A DNA stretch of 64,000 nt, taken from positions 2,097,344 through 2,161,343 of the forward strand of contig JADJBB010000021.1 in assembly GCA_016703965.1 (NCBI GenBank), written 5' to 3'. Positions within the stretch are counted from its first letter, which is position 1. Each line of letters starts with the position of its first letter. The DNA is from Acidobacteriota bacterium (lineage in GTDB: Bacteria > Acidobacteriota > Blastocatellia > Pyrinomonadales > Pyrinomonadaceae). The notes below the pieces were generated by a model. That model did no database searches and was not told the origin of the DNA. It saw only the letters and a list, made by a program, of their open reading frames with translations. Below, in pieces: positions 24,199 through 33,809 of this stretch. The translations under genes were made by a program, and so were the position numbers.

Positions 24199-25626
24199 AT
24201 GGCTCAGGAAAACGTAAAAAAGGACGCATCGACAACCGCTAAAGACATCGAAACGGCAATCAAGCAGTTTAACGATCGCTCGACGACGGTTCAAAAGACA
24301 ACTGACTATTACCGCGGCGAGCATGATCTGAAGTTCGCGACAGACAAATTCAAGAACACATTTGGGAACCTATTCAAATCGTTTGCCCTGAACGTGTGCC
24401 CGGCCATCTGCGATGCGGTCCGCGACAAACTGGTGATCACCGGTTTTCGTGTCGAGTCGGACGGCGAAGGCGGCAGCGAAGTTAAGGACCTGCCAAAAGA
24501 AGCCTGGAAGATCTGGCAGGCCAACCGCATGGGCGTTCGGTCCGGCGAGATCCACAAAGAAGCCTCGATCAACGGCGACGCGTATGCGATCGTCTGGGTC
24601 GATGATATGAAGCAGGTCACGATCTACCCGAACAAATCGGCGAACGTTACCGTCTTTTACGACGAGGAATCACCGGGCAAGATCCTGTGGGCGGCGAAGC
24701 ACTGGCAGACGCCGGAGAAATTGTTCCGGCTGAACATGTATTATCCGGACCGCATCGAGCGGCTGGTGTCGAAGAAAAAGAGCGAGGACGGCAAGCTGCC
24801 AGAAGCGAAGGAGTTCGTCGAGTTCGAGCCTGCGGTGTCGAATCCTTACGGTATCGTGCCAGTTTTCCATTTTGCGAACAACGGATCGATCGGCGGGTTT
24901 GGCGTGTCGGAGCTGCACAACGCAATGCCTGTCCAGGATGCTCTCAATAAGTCGGTACTCGACATGCTGGTGACGATGGAATTTGCGAGCTATCGGCAGC
25001 GGTGGGCGTCGGGCATCGAGATCGAGATCGACGACGAGGGCAAAGCCAAGCCGCCATTTACGGCCGGTGTCGAGAAGCTCTGGATCACGGAGAATGCCGA
25101 GACTAAGTTCGGCGACTTCGAGGTCACGGACCTCGAGCAGTTCCTGAAGGTCAAGGATGGTTTCCGCACGGACATCGCAACGGTGACCGGAACGCCGCTG
25201 CATTACTTCATGCTGACCGGTGCGTCGTTCCCACAGTCGGGGATCTCAATAGAAAAGCTCGAGTCGAGATTCCTCGGCAAGATCCGCGATCGCATGGAGA
25301 GTTATGGCTCAGTCTGGGAAAACCTGATGTCGTTCGCCCTGATGATCGAGAACAAAGGCAAAGGAGTCAGGCTGTTTACCGAGTGGCAGGATCCGGCGCC
25401 GCTCTCGGAGAAAGAGCAGCTTGATAACATCGTCGTTAAAAAAGATCTCGGCATCACCGAGCGGCAGGCTCTGATAGAAGCCGGTTATGGCGAAGAGGAT
25501 GTCGATGAGATGCTGCTCGAAAAACAAGAGATCCAGCAGAAGATGGTCCAGAGCTTTAATGCGGGCGAGAATCTGTCGAACGACAACACTGATCAGCAGC
25601 AGACGGATGTAAATGTCGGTTCTTGA
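24199..25626 (+). CDS. Portal protein, SPP1 gp6-like
   Basis: 475 residues from the ATG at 24199, which has AAGGG upstream; an upstream in-frame start at 24127 is less likely. The pattern (TTDYYRGEHDLKF, FALNVCPAICDAVRDKLVITGFRV, IYPNKSANVTVFYDEESPGK) fits the SPP1 gp6 portal family. The portal ring forms the DNA entry pore and binds terminase. The next gene overlaps its end by 14 bases. Confidence 0.85.
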   Translation: MAQENVKKDASTTAKDIETAIKQFNDRSTTVQKTTDYYRGEHDLKFATDKFKNTFGNLFKSFALNVCPAICDAVRDKLVITGFRVESDGEGGSEVKDLPKEAWKIWQANRMGVRSGEIHKEASINGDAYAIVWVDDMKQVTIYPNKSANVTVFYDEESPGKILWAAKHWQTPEKLFRLNMYYPDRIERLVSKKKSEDGKLPEAKEFVEFEPAVSNPYGIVPVFHFANNGSIGGFGVSELHNAMPVQDALNKSVLDMLVTMEFASYRQRWASGIEIEIDDEGKAKPPFTAGVEKLWITENAETKFGDFEVTDLEQFLKVKDGFRTDIATVTGTPLHYFMLTGASFPQSGISIEKLESRFLGKIRDRMESYGSVWENLMSFALMIENKGKGVRLFTEWQDPAPLSEKEQLDNIVVKKDLGITERQALIEAGYGEEDVDEMLLEKQEIQQKMVQSFNAGENLSNDNTDQQQTDVNVGS

Positions 25627-27264
25627 TGACCTTCTCAAAGCTCACCGGAAACGGATCATCGAACGCGAAGAGGCGACTTTTCGCGAGATGCTCTCGGTCT
25701 ATGCCGATCTTCAGAAAGATCTAACCCTCCAATACAAAGCGATCCAAAAACTCATGGACGAGGCACGGGCTGCCGGCGAGGAGATCACTCCGAGCTGGAT
25801 CGCTCGTTCGCGTCGTCTAAAAGCTCTTATTGACCAGGTCAAAACCGAGATCGTCAGATTTGGCGGGAAAGTGACCGGCATCGTTTCGCGTGAACAGCGA
25901 TCGGCGATCTCGATCGCGGCGAATCAGACCCGCGAAGTGATCAACGTTCTAAGCCCGGCCGATGCGATCGGAAGTTTGCTGCCGACGCGGACGATCGAAA
26001 ATGCGATCGGTATGATGGGCGACGGTTCGCCGATGCTCGCGTATTTCGAGAAGACATTTGCACCGGCCGTCGCTGAGAAGCTGCGCAGTGAGATAGTGAG
26101 GGCCGCGGCATTGGGAACCGACTTTCGCACGATCGCCCGGAGGCTTGTCGAGGCCGGCGACATTACCAGGCACCGGGCACTGACAATGGCGCGTACCGAG
26201 GTCAACCGTGTGCGCAGAGCGACGACGCTCGAGGCTTATCGCGAGAACCAAAATATCACCGGCTGGGAGTGGGTCGCGGCAAAGTCCGAGCGGACGTGTC
26301 CGGTTTGTCTGGCTCTCGATGGAACGATCTTCGCGATCAAGGACGGATTCCGCAGCACATCAACTGTCGATGCACGATGATCCCGGTCATTAAGGGCGTG
26401 ACGCGGCCGCCGCGTGAGCTCGGGCGTGAATGGTTCGAGCGGCAGAGCGATGCGGTCAAAGAGAAGATCCTGGGAGTCGATGGGCTGGCCGCATACAAGG
26501 AAGGCTTAGTCACTCTTAAGGATTTTGTCGGGTGGAAAAACAGCAAGGAATTTGGAAAGTCTGTCTATACGAAACCGCTCAACCAGATCCTCGCCGGCAA
26601 ACCGGTCGCCGATCGCGTCATCCGGACGCCGAAGGAGGTCGCGGTCGATTTTGACTACGGCACCGAAGATCGTCTCGTCGAGATGCTCGGCCGCGAGCTC
26701 ACGCACGATCAGATCGGTGGCCTGGTTGGAGCTTTGGACGGAGCCAAGATCAGCGTAATAGACCACGAAGACGGGTTGCATTTCACCGTTAGGCATCCGC
26801 TGATCGCGACGCAGGAAAGGATCCTCGATCATGACTGGGCCGGGCGGCTGTTCATTCATAATGAGATCTTCAGAACCTCGCGAACGGCTCCAAAAGGAAC
26901 GGGGCTCAAATCGTTTGCGACGCAGGCTTTTCATGCCGAGCGGTTCGGGATCGAATACATTGATACGATGGCCGCAGGCAATTACAGCTCGACGGCCGGG
27001 AAGGTCTGGAATGGTTATTACAGCTGGGCGAGGATGGGATATAACGCCAGGCTGACGGAAAGCGACTGGGACCGGTTCCCGCTAACTTTTCGAGGCATCG
27101 AAGATCTGAACGGGCTCATCGAACAAACGAACGGAAAGCGCGTCTGGCTTTATTATGGTTACGGACGCCCAATGATGTTCGACCTGAACCGCGACAGTGC
27201 GAGCTTCCGGATCCTGAGAAAGTATTTACAGGAAAAGGAATTTGAGATAGACTTTGACGAATGA
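25613..27264 (+). CDS. Head morphogenesis protein (Mu F / SPP1 gp7-like) with extra C-terminal domain, one frameshift
   Basis: Two frames join into 550 residues when one T is added at 26348-26349. The first 260 residues are the phage minor-head domain: helical N-terminus, TMARTEVNRVRRATTLEAYRE, then CPVCLALDGTIF and a following HINCRCTM, the paired Cys/His site typical of the family. The last 250 residues are an additional domain with LFIHNEIFRTSRTAPKGTGLKSFATQAFHAERFGIEYIDTMAAGNYSS then NGYYSWARMGYNA, which looks like a GNAT-type fold. Such a tail is a known kind of accessory fusion on phage head proteins and could be an effector that travels with the virion; that role is inference. Confidence 0.8.
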
Positions 27265-27455
27265 TCAGTTTAGACGACATGGACAGGATCCTTTCGCGGC
27301 CCGGCTTTACCGGTGCCGGCGATGAAGGTTTCGAATTATCGACGAGCGACGAGAAGGCTCTCGATAAGGCCTGGCGTGAGGTCGCCGAAGAGGACGGCGT
27401 CGTGCAGCTGCCTGATCAGCCCACCGCGGACGAGATCCGAAATTTCACAAATTAG
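27261..27455 (+). CDS. Small acidic phage protein
   Basis: 64 residues, ATGA overlap with the head protein. Acidic and helical (DEKALDKAWREVAEEDGVV). Followed by a terminator. Function unknown; its coupling suggests it acts with the head protein, perhaps as an immunity or chaperone partner of the extra domain. Confidence 0.55.
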   Translation: MISLDDMDRILSRPGFTGAGDEGFELSTSDEKALDKAWREVAEEDGVVQLPDQPTADEIRNFTN

Positions 27456-27481
27456 AATCTGAGATCTGACATTTGAGATCT

Positions 27482-27510
27482 AAAAGCCAGCCTTTAGGGT
27501 TGGCTTTTTT
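27482..27510 (+). terminator. Terminator after the portal-head block
   Basis: AAAAGCCA and TGGCTTTT form the stem and the run continues TTTTTT. It separates the packaging genes from the scaffold and capsid genes. Confidence 0.85.
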
Positions 27511-27541
27511 GCGCGTGAAATCCCGGAAAAAACGAGTAAAT

Positions 27542-27571
27542 GATTGAATTAAGCAAATCTCGCGATTTAAA
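27542..27571 (+). repeat. 30-base regulatory repeat, copy 2 (before scaffold-capsid block)
   Basis: GATTGAATTAAGCAAAT then CTCGCGATTTAAA, two mismatches from copy 1 at 18637. It lies just after a terminator and 47 bases before the scaffold start, where a fresh promoter is needed. Confidence 0.65.
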
Positions 27572-27618
27572 CGAAACACCCTGCCGGACCTGCCTGCCAT
27601 TTAATAACCTCGGTTTGT

Positions 27619-28224
27619 ATGGCGAAGAACGCTCCTGCGGCTCCGGCCGCTGATCCAAAACCTGACGACACTTCTGCCGCACCTGCTGCGGCCGAAACTC
27701 CTGCTCCTGCAGCTGCGGACACGCCGACTGCGGATCCTGCTGCTCCGAAGGCGAAGTCTGAAAAGACCTACACCAAGGCTGAGGTCGAAGCCGAAAGGCA
27801 GAAGGCTGCGGCTGAGGCTCTGAAAAAGGCCAACGATGAGAAGGATCTCAGCGAACTGGAGAGAGCAAACAAACGGATCCAGGAGCTCGAAGCCGGGCAG
27901 CGTTTGACGAGTGCGAAGGAAACGGTCACCGCTGCACTGTCAAAAGCCGGTGCAAGATCACCTGAGCTGCTTTGGCATGCGATGAAGGGCGATCTCGAAT
28001 TTGATGATAAGGGCGGCCTGAAGAATCTCGATGCCCTGATCACTAACTACAAATCAGATTTTGCGGACGCGTTCGGGATCGAAAAACCGGACGAGTCGAT
28101 AAACGGAGGAGCAGAGGGCGTCAGTACAACCAAGCTCACAAAGGAGAAGCTGGCAGATATGACGCCGGCCGAGATAAAGCTGCTTGACTGGGAAGAGGTC
28201 AAGAAGGTAATGGCCGGCAAATAA
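27619..28224 (+). CDS. Scaffold protein
   Basis: 201 residues, Ala/Pro-rich N-terminus, a long charged coiled coil (residues 50-95) and a helical C-terminus. Composition, length and place just before the capsid gene fit a phage scaffold of the GP20 type that guides prohead assembly. Confidence 0.78.
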   Translation: MAKNAPAAPAADPKPDDTSAAPAAAETPAPAAADTPTADPAAPKAKSEKTYTKAEVEAERQKAAAEALKKANDEKDLSELERANKRIQELEAGQRLTSAKETVTAALSKAGARSPELLWHAMKGDLEFDDKGGLKNLDALITNYKSDFADAFGIEKPDESINGGAEGVSTTKLTKEKLADMTPAEIKLLDWEEVKKVMAGK

Positions 28225-28265
28225 GGGCCGCAACAAGCGACATGTCGCTTTTTTAACTAAAAAAT

Positions 28266-29120
28266 ATGTCACTCAATTTTATCAAGACAGTTTGGGCCGC
28301 CCGATTGCTGTCGGCCCTCGAAAAGTCTCTCGTTTACGGACAAGCCGGCGTGGTCAATCGCGACTACGAAGGCGAGATCCGGGAAGCCGGTGACACGGTG
28401 AAGATCGCGTCGATCGGTGATCCGACAATCGGGACGTACACCAAGGACGCGGACATCTCGGTCCAGGTGCTGACCGACGCCGAGCAGACATTGCTGATCA
28501 ATCAGCAGAAGTATTTTGCATTCACCGTCGATGACGTGGACAAAGTCCAGCAGAACGTCAATGCAATGGATGAGGCGATGACGCGTGCGGCCTATGGCCT
28601 ACGTGATCTCGCGGACCAGTTCATCGCGGCGAGCTACACGCTGGTGCCATCGGGCAACCTAGTCGGCTCGACCGGTTCGCCGGTGGCAGCCGGTGCGGCA
28701 AATGCCGCGTACAACCACCTCGTAAATCTGAGCGTGAAGCTCGACGAGGCCAACGTGCCGAGCGATGGCCGCTTTGTTGTCGTGCCTCCGTTCTTCCACG
28801 GCTACCTGCTGCAGGACTCGCGTTTTGTCGGTAGCGGTGCAGCTGCGGCTGATGCCCGTATGCTCAACGGCAAGATCGGTGAAGCTGCGGGCTTCACGGT
28901 CATGAAGTCGAACAATGTGCCGATCGCCTCGAGCGATAAGTACAAGGTCATCGCGGGCCACTCCATCGCGTACAGCTATGCCGAGCAGATCAGCAAGGTC
29001 GAATCGTACCGCAAGGAGAAAGGCTTTGCGGACGGTGTCAAGGGCCTGCACGTTTACGGCGGCAAGCTCGTTCGTCCGACCGCCTGGGCAGTCGGAACCG
29101 TTACCAACGCGGCCAGCTAA
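28266..29120 (+). CDS. Major capsid protein
   Basis: 284 residues. Segments such as YEGEIREAGDTVKIASIGDPTIGTYTKD, FTVDDVDKVQ and DEANVPSDGRFVVVPPFFHGYLLQD are the recurring layout of P22/HK97-type coat proteins of this size class. It follows the scaffold and should be the most abundant virion protein. Confidence 0.88.
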   Translation: MSLNFIKTVWAARLLSALEKSLVYGQAGVVNRDYEGEIREAGDTVKIASIGDPTIGTYTKDADISVQVLTDAEQTLLINQQKYFAFTVDDVDKVQQNVNAMDEAMTRAAYGLRDLADQFIAASYTLVPSGNLVGSTGSPVAAGAANAAYNHLVNLSVKLDEANVPSDGRFVVVPPFFHGYLLQDSRFVGSGAAAADARMLNGKIGEAAGFTVMKSNNVPIASSDKYKVIAGHSIAYSYAEQISKVESYRKEKGFADGVKGLHVYGGKLVRPTAWAVGTVTNAAS

Positions 29121-29195
29121 TTTCATATAACCCAACCGACGACAACGTAGAAAGCCGGGGCGGCGTGATGCCGCCCCGCATGAAAAACCAAAGTT

Positions 29196-29580
29196 ATGGC
29201 AAATCCAAGTTCAATTACAGTCACGGCACTTGCTGCCAACAGCTCGACGGCCCGGCCTGCGGTGCAGACGATCGACACTGACGGAACCGTTCCGGTCTCT
29301 GTTGGCGGTGCAATGGACCGACTCATCTTTGAGTTCGTTAATGCGGCTGCAGCCGCGGTGACGATCACGATCAAAGGCGGCGATAATCCGCCATCACCGT
29401 TATCGCAGGATCTAGCGATCGCACTGACGGCAACGGGCGGGGCAACGCCTGCGGTGATCGCGGGCCCGTTTGAATCGGCTCGGTTCCTGCAGGATGACGG
29501 TTCGGTCAACATCGCATTCCTCGCAGGCCTCCAGCACGCCGAATGTCACCGTTCGTGCGTACCGTCTGCCGAAAACGTAA
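29196..29580 (+). CDS. Capsid decoration-like protein, one frameshift
   Basis: Removing one G at 29526-29527 gives 127 residues ending in TPNVTVRAYRLPKT. It is small, Ala/Thr/Val-rich and all beta (GAMDRLIFEFVNAAAAAVTITIKGG, then GSVNIAFLA), right after the capsid, as capsid-cementing proteins are. Without the correction the tail reads on to 29612 in an unlikely Cys/His-rich form. Confidence 0.6.
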
Positions 29581-29658
29581 TCCACGGGAACAACCCAAGA
29601 GAGGGGCGGTAAGGTCCTAGGCTAAGCCGCCCCGTTTATTAGTTTTGAAGGAGTCAAC

Positions 29659-30015
29659 ATGGCACAAGTCAGATTTATCAGTGGTGACGGCGTAGAGCAT
29701 GAGGTCGAAGAGGCCAGTGCGGCAGCCGAGATCATGCGGAATGCGGGCTTTCAGCAGTTGAACGCCGCGGGTGAGCCGTTCGTTTACACGCTCGAAGACG
29801 CGATCGCCCAGAACAACGGCCTTGATGAGAGCACCGAGGCGAAGGCAAAAGCTGCGATCGCAGAAACGCCCGATCGGTCGAAGAAGACCAAAGCCGAGCT
29901 GATCGCGGAAGCTGAAGAGCTCGAGCTGGATCTCGTCCCGGATAAGGTGACGAAGGCTCAGATCATCGCGGCGATCGAGGCGAAGCTCGCCGAAACGGCA
30001 GAAGTAAATGAGTAA
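29659..30015 (+). CDS. HeH/LEM-domain phage protein
   Basis: 118 residues. The C-terminal part (KKTKAELIAEAEELELDL, then TKAQIIAAIEAKLAE) is a helix-extended-helix motif seen in several phage head-region proteins. A head-completion role is likely from its place. Confidence 0.65.
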   Translation: MAQVRFISGDGVEHEVEEASAAAEIMRNAGFQQLNAAGEPFVYTLEDAIAQNNGLDESTEAKAKAAIAETPDRSKKTKAELIAEAEELELDLVPDKVTKAQIIAAIEAKLAETAEVNE

Positions 30016-30337
30016 TGCGGACAAACCTCTGGACCGGTTGAAAAGGATGACGGCGTGGGAAGACACGCCGTGCCTTCTCTCCGACGAGCTGCAGTCGCTG
30101 CTGGACCAGTACGCGATCGCTGACTCTGACGGACTGACGCCGGCCGATGCGGAATGGATCCCGACGTATGACCTGCGGGCAGCGGCCCGGCAGGGTTGGA
30201 AGTTGAAAATGGGCAAAGCCGCCGAGCTGCAATCGACGGATCTCGACGGCGACAGGATGTCAGCCAACCAGATCTTTGACCATTGCGAGCGAATGATGAA
30301 GCGGTACGCGGGCACCGCAAGCCCTGTGATGGTTTGA
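30008..30337 (+). CDS. Head-tail connector (putative)
   Basis: 109 residues, helical, overlapping the preceding gene by 8 bases. Place and size fit the connector that docks on the portal. Family match by position only. Confidence 0.55.
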   Translation: MSNADKPLDRLKRMTAWEDTPCLLSDELQSLLDQYAIADSDGLTPADAEWIPTYDLRAAARQGWKLKMGKAAELQSTDLDGDRMSANQIFDHCERMMKRYAGTASPVMV

Positions 30338-30338
30338 A

Positions 30339-30689
30339 ATGTCGAAAGCTAACGATCTCAGGATCTCGGCGATAAACCGCCACCGGAAACGGCTCTTCGG
30401 CGACAGCTCTTTGAAAGTCTATTCGATCACGCCGGCTGCCGGCGAAGCTGTCGTTGAGACGTTCGCGAAAGACTGGATGGGCCAGCGAACGGATGCGATC
30501 ACAACGAGCGGCGGTACCGGAGCCTGGCAATTCCAGGTTGTGGCCAAGACGAACTGGGCGGCGACTCAAGCATTCATGAGATCGATCGTTGCGCTAACGA
30601 TCGGCACGCGGCGGTGGAAGATCACGAAGATCGAGGAGCCAATAGGCGAATCGCTGGTCTGGAAGATCCGGGCGGAAGTTGAGAAGTAA
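30339..30689 (+). CDS. Head closure protein (putative)
   Basis: 116 residues, beta-rich C-terminal half (WKITKIEEPIGESLVWKIRAEVE). Size and place between connector and gp10-like gene fit a head-closure or stopper protein. Confidence 0.55.
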   Translation: MSKANDLRISAINRHRKRLFGDSSLKVYSITPAAGEAVVETFAKDWMGQRTDAITTSGGTGAWQFQVVAKTNWAATQAFMRSIVALTIGTRRWKITKIEEPIGESLVWKIRAEVEK

Positions 30690-31100
30690 ATGGCTGAGAT
30701 CTCGGTAAAAGTCACAAAGGACCGGACGCCGGAGATCGAGGCGAAGCTCGAGAAACAGCTCGAACAGTTCGTCCAGGACGGCGCCGCTTTTCTCGAAGGC
30801 GGTTTGAAAACCAACATCGCGTCGGCAAAGTCCGGCCGGGCCTACAAACGGGGCAAGGATAAAGTTCACATCGCGTCGGCTCCCGGAGAATCTCCGGCGA
30901 GCGATTCCGGAAATCTCATCAACTCGATCGGGCCTCCGATCTACCCATCGACGCTCGAAGCTCTGATCGGAACCAATGTCGAATACGCACCGATACTCGA
31001 AGCGAAAGATGGCCTGGACAGGCCGTTGTGGCAAAAGACGGTAGACGAGAGCATGCCGACGCTCGAAAAAATGCTTAAGCAGGCAGTGGCAGCAATTTAG
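30690..31100 (+). CDS. HK97 gp10-like head-tail joining protein
   Basis: 136 residues. N-terminal helix with the shared pattern, KSGRAYKRG and ASAPGESPASDSGNLINSI, then NVEYAPILEAKDG, all typical of the HK97 gp10 family. Confidence 0.78.
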   Translation: MAEISVKVTKDRTPEIEAKLEKQLEQFVQDGAAFLEGGLKTNIASAKSGRAYKRGKDKVHIASAPGESPASDSGNLINSIGPPIYPSTLEALIGTNVEYAPILEAKDGLDRPLWQKTVDESMPTLEKMLKQAVAAI

Positions 31101-31104
31101 CGGG

Positions 31105-31344
31105 TTGCAATTTAAGGACGTGACAAAAGACGAATGGCGACGAGAAAGATCATGTACGAGAAAGCGGGCGTTCGCGACGAGGTTCTATGCCGAAATGTTT
31201 CGCGACAACGAGCTCGGCGATCAGACCTTGAAGGCGTACAAATGCCCATACTGCCACGAGTATCATCTCGGACACGATGACAGAAACAGTAGATCACGAC
31301 ATCCGCGAGAAGATCGCCGCCCTGCTCGCAGCACAGCATCCTGA
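31105..31344 (+). CDS. Small zinc-finger-like phage protein
   Basis: 79 residues from TTG. The part CTRKRAFATRFYAEMF then YKCPYCHEYHLGH is a recurrent zinc-finger pattern (one CxxC and two His). The last 20 residues overlap the next gene and look non-native. A minor virion or regulatory role is possible. Confidence 0.55.
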   Translation: MQFKDVTKDEWRRERSCTRKRAFATRFYAEMFRDNELGDQTLKAYKCPYCHEYHLGHDDRNSRSRHPREDRRPARSTAS

Positions 31345-31747
31345 TGCCCAGGTGTATGGCTGGAACGTTTTGAATCACCAGCTCGCCGACTGGCCGGGCA
31401 AGTTTCGAAGCCAGACGATCGCAGGCCGAACGCACGGCTGGGTGATCAGGAGAGTTTCACAACTGGCCGAAAGAAAAACGGCACATCGAGACCGCGTAAT
31501 GCTCGAGTACGAGATCCTCGGTTTTTATGGTTTCAGGTCGGGCAAGGCGGGTGACAACTCGGACGAGGAATTCGCGGTGATCACTTCGAAAACCTACAAC
31601 GCGATCAAAGCCGAACCAAGATTGGATTTTGAAAATGAGGTCGAATATCACGAACTGCTGCAATACCGCCAGCTGACCACGATCAAATGCGGCGAGGAAA
31701 CGCTGCACTTCGCACAGGGCAGATTGAGAGTCCACCTGTGCTGCTAA
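31277..31747 (+). CDS. Tail terminator-like protein
   Basis: 156 residues, mixed alpha/beta, between the head-tail joining gene and the tail tube. This is the slot of the tail terminator in siphophages. No direct family signature seen. Confidence 0.55.
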   Translation: MTETVDHDIREKIAALLAAQHPDAQVYGWNVLNHQLADWPGKFRSQTIAGRTHGWVIRRVSQLAERKTAHRDRVMLEYEILGFYGFRSGKAGDNSDEEFAVITSKTYNAIKAEPRLDFENEVEYHELLQYRQLTTIKCGEETLHFAQGRLRVHLCC

Positions 31748-31754
31748 AAATACT

Positions 31755-32798
31755 ATGTCAAGACTAGATACCGCTCAAAATTGGATCTCAAAAACGGTCG
31801 AATCGACCTACAACACAGCCGAGTCAACTGGTTCAAATTACAGCCAGGTCCCGACGAGAAATCCTTTCTTCGTGCTGCCAAAGCTCGAGAAGCGGTCAGA
31901 CGCGGACCGTGCGGGCCAGAATGCACCGTCGCACCTTTGCAATCATTACTGGTCGCCCGGACAGTACGGTTTTGTCGATGACGTCGAGACCGACGTGCCG
32001 GCGAGATTGCTGCGGCGAGCTCTGGGCGGTACGGTAACAGATTCGCTGGTGGCGAGTGGTGTTTACAGCCACGAATTTGCGATCCTGCCGCCGCAGACGG
32101 GTGCGATCCTGCCGTCGTTTGGCATGGCTTCGCTTCTCGACACCGCGTCGTTCCTGCTGCATGGCTGCATGGTCGAGCGGTTCAAGATGAGCCAGCAGGG
32201 CGACAACCGGGCCCAGTACGAAGCTGACATCGTCAACAGCGGTAAATTCACGAACCCGCACGGGCTGTCGAGCCTGCCGGTGCTATCGACGCCGGCGTGT
32301 ATGGACTCGTTCCGAACGACGGTCACCTATCTCGACTCTGACAACACGACGACGGTCAATCTAGGCACGCTTGGCACGATCATCGAGTGGATGGTCGAGC
32401 ACAAAAACAATATTCAGACCGCGAAACGCCGCATCGGCGACACGATCCAGACGGTTGGTTCGAGCGGTTCCGGGGCTCACGTTCGCAAGATGCCTCGCGG
32501 CAAATATCAGACGACGGCGTCGATCCTGCTCGATTTTGCAGATCTCACCTACTGGACGAAGTCGGTCCAGAACGAAGTGCTGACGAACCTCAAGTTCACG
32601 GTCATCGGGCCGGTGATCTCAAGCACCTATCGTCACGAATTCGAGATCATCGTGCCGAAATTCATGTTCGACTCGGTCGATCCGGGTGAAGACAACGGCG
32701 ACGCAGCGACACCGATCAACGTGATCCCGCTGCAGGACCCGACGACGCTCGGCACGATCAAGGCAAGGATCCAGAACGCGACAGCGACGCTGATCTAA
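31755..32798 (+). CDS. Major tail tube protein
   Basis: 347 residues, beta-rich throughout. It starts with short repeats of Thr/Ser/Asn and follows the layout of long-tail tube proteins (PTRNPFFVLPKLEKRSDADRAG, then DDVETDVPARLLRRALGG). It is the first large gene after the head-tail joint, and the two small genes and the tape measure follow, as usual. Confidence 0.72.
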   Translation: MSRLDTAQNWISKTVESTYNTAESTGSNYSQVPTRNPFFVLPKLEKRSDADRAGQNAPSHLCNHYWSPGQYGFVDDVETDVPARLLRRALGGTVTDSLVASGVYSHEFAILPPQTGAILPSFGMASLLDTASFLLHGCMVERFKMSQQGDNRAQYEADIVNSGKFTNPHGLSSLPVLSTPACMDSFRTTVTYLDSDNTTTVNLGTLGTIIEWMVEHKNNIQTAKRRIGDTIQTVGSSGSGAHVRKMPRGKYQTTASILLDFADLTYWTKSVQNEVLTNLKFTVIGPVISSTYRHEFEIIVPKFMFDSVDPGEDNGDAATPINVIPLQDPTTLGTIKARIQNATATLI

Positions 32799-32837
32799 AA
32801 GGTTTCGAAGTTTCGAAAGTTACGGAGTTTACGAATT

Positions 32838-33065
32838 ATGGCAAGGAAAAAAGCTGAACAGGCCGAGGATGTGGTCGAGATCGTTCCCGGAACCGAGGAA
32901 TTTGCGGCCAGGGAGTTTCTGGCCAAGGAAAAGGCAGCGTATGAGGAGCGGACCGGTGAAACGGTCACCTGGGAGCCAGCTCATCCGCTGACATCAACGC
33001 CGCTGTCGGAAGCTCCGGCAGTGGAACAGCCCGCCGACAAGGCGGAAGGAGAAGGAGAAGCTTGA
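32838..33065 (+). CDS. Small acidic tail-region protein
   Basis: 75 residues, highly charged, Glu/Ala/Pro-rich C-terminus. Coupled to the next gene by a 4-base overlap. Function unknown. Confidence 0.5.
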   Translation: MARKKAEQAEDVVEIVPGTEEFAAREFLAKEKAAYEERTGETVTWEPAHPLTSTPLSEAPAVEQPADKAEGEGEA

Positions 33066-33809
33066 ACGAAGCAGACAACATTTTAACTTTGGACAGGTCC
33101 GAGCCGGCTGCGGGAATCGCACCGGCTCAGCCTGCTGAAAACCTCTACCCGCTCGACTGGGAAACCACGCGGGTGACGCTGAAGGACCGGCGATTCAAGC
33201 ACACGCTGCGACGGCCGACATCGGAGCAGATCTTTGCCCGCGAGGACGAGCTGCAGAGTGATATTCCGATCGCGAAGGACGGCAGCTTTCAGATGCCGGA
33301 CCCGACTGCGAATGAGGACATCGACGCGAAGTTCTACGACCAGATCGTCGTCACGACCGAGGGTTATAACGGCAATGTGCCGGCAGTCTCACAAGGCCGC
33401 GGCTTTTCAGGCCCTTTATCTTCGCGAGGTCTACGTCGATGAGGCGACGGACCAGTTCGCGGACGAGGTCCCGGTGATCGAGGAGATCGGCAGCGGTGAC
33501 GAGCCGGACTTTACGATCGTTCACCTCATGCGGCAGCCGTCTGAGAGCGAATTGAAGCGTTATCGACGCCGATCGTCGAACGGACAGATCAAGCCCGGCA
33601 AACGCGGGAAGCAGCGTTTTGTCAGCCATTCGACGCTCAAGAACGCAGTCGAGCATTACGACCTGTGGTGCGTTGGCGTTCATGGAGCAACGCTCAAGAA
33701 TCTGCCCAACTTTCACCCGGTGGAACTCAAGCAATACGTGGATCCACTGATCAAGCGGCTAGTCGTGCAGACACTGGTCGAATCGATCGTCGGCGGCCTA
33801 TTGGACTAG
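33062..33809 (+). CDS. Tail assembly chaperone, first part, one frameshift
   Basis: Removing one G at 33382-33383 gives 248 residues, starting with TTG at 33062. Acidic N-terminus, then VTLKDRRFKHTLRRPTSEQIFARED and a helical C-terminal half with SHKAAAFQALYLREVYVDEATD. It lies between the tube and the tape measure, the usual place of gpG-type chaperones. Its end overlaps a second frame (-1) that continues without a start codon. Confidence 0.62.
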
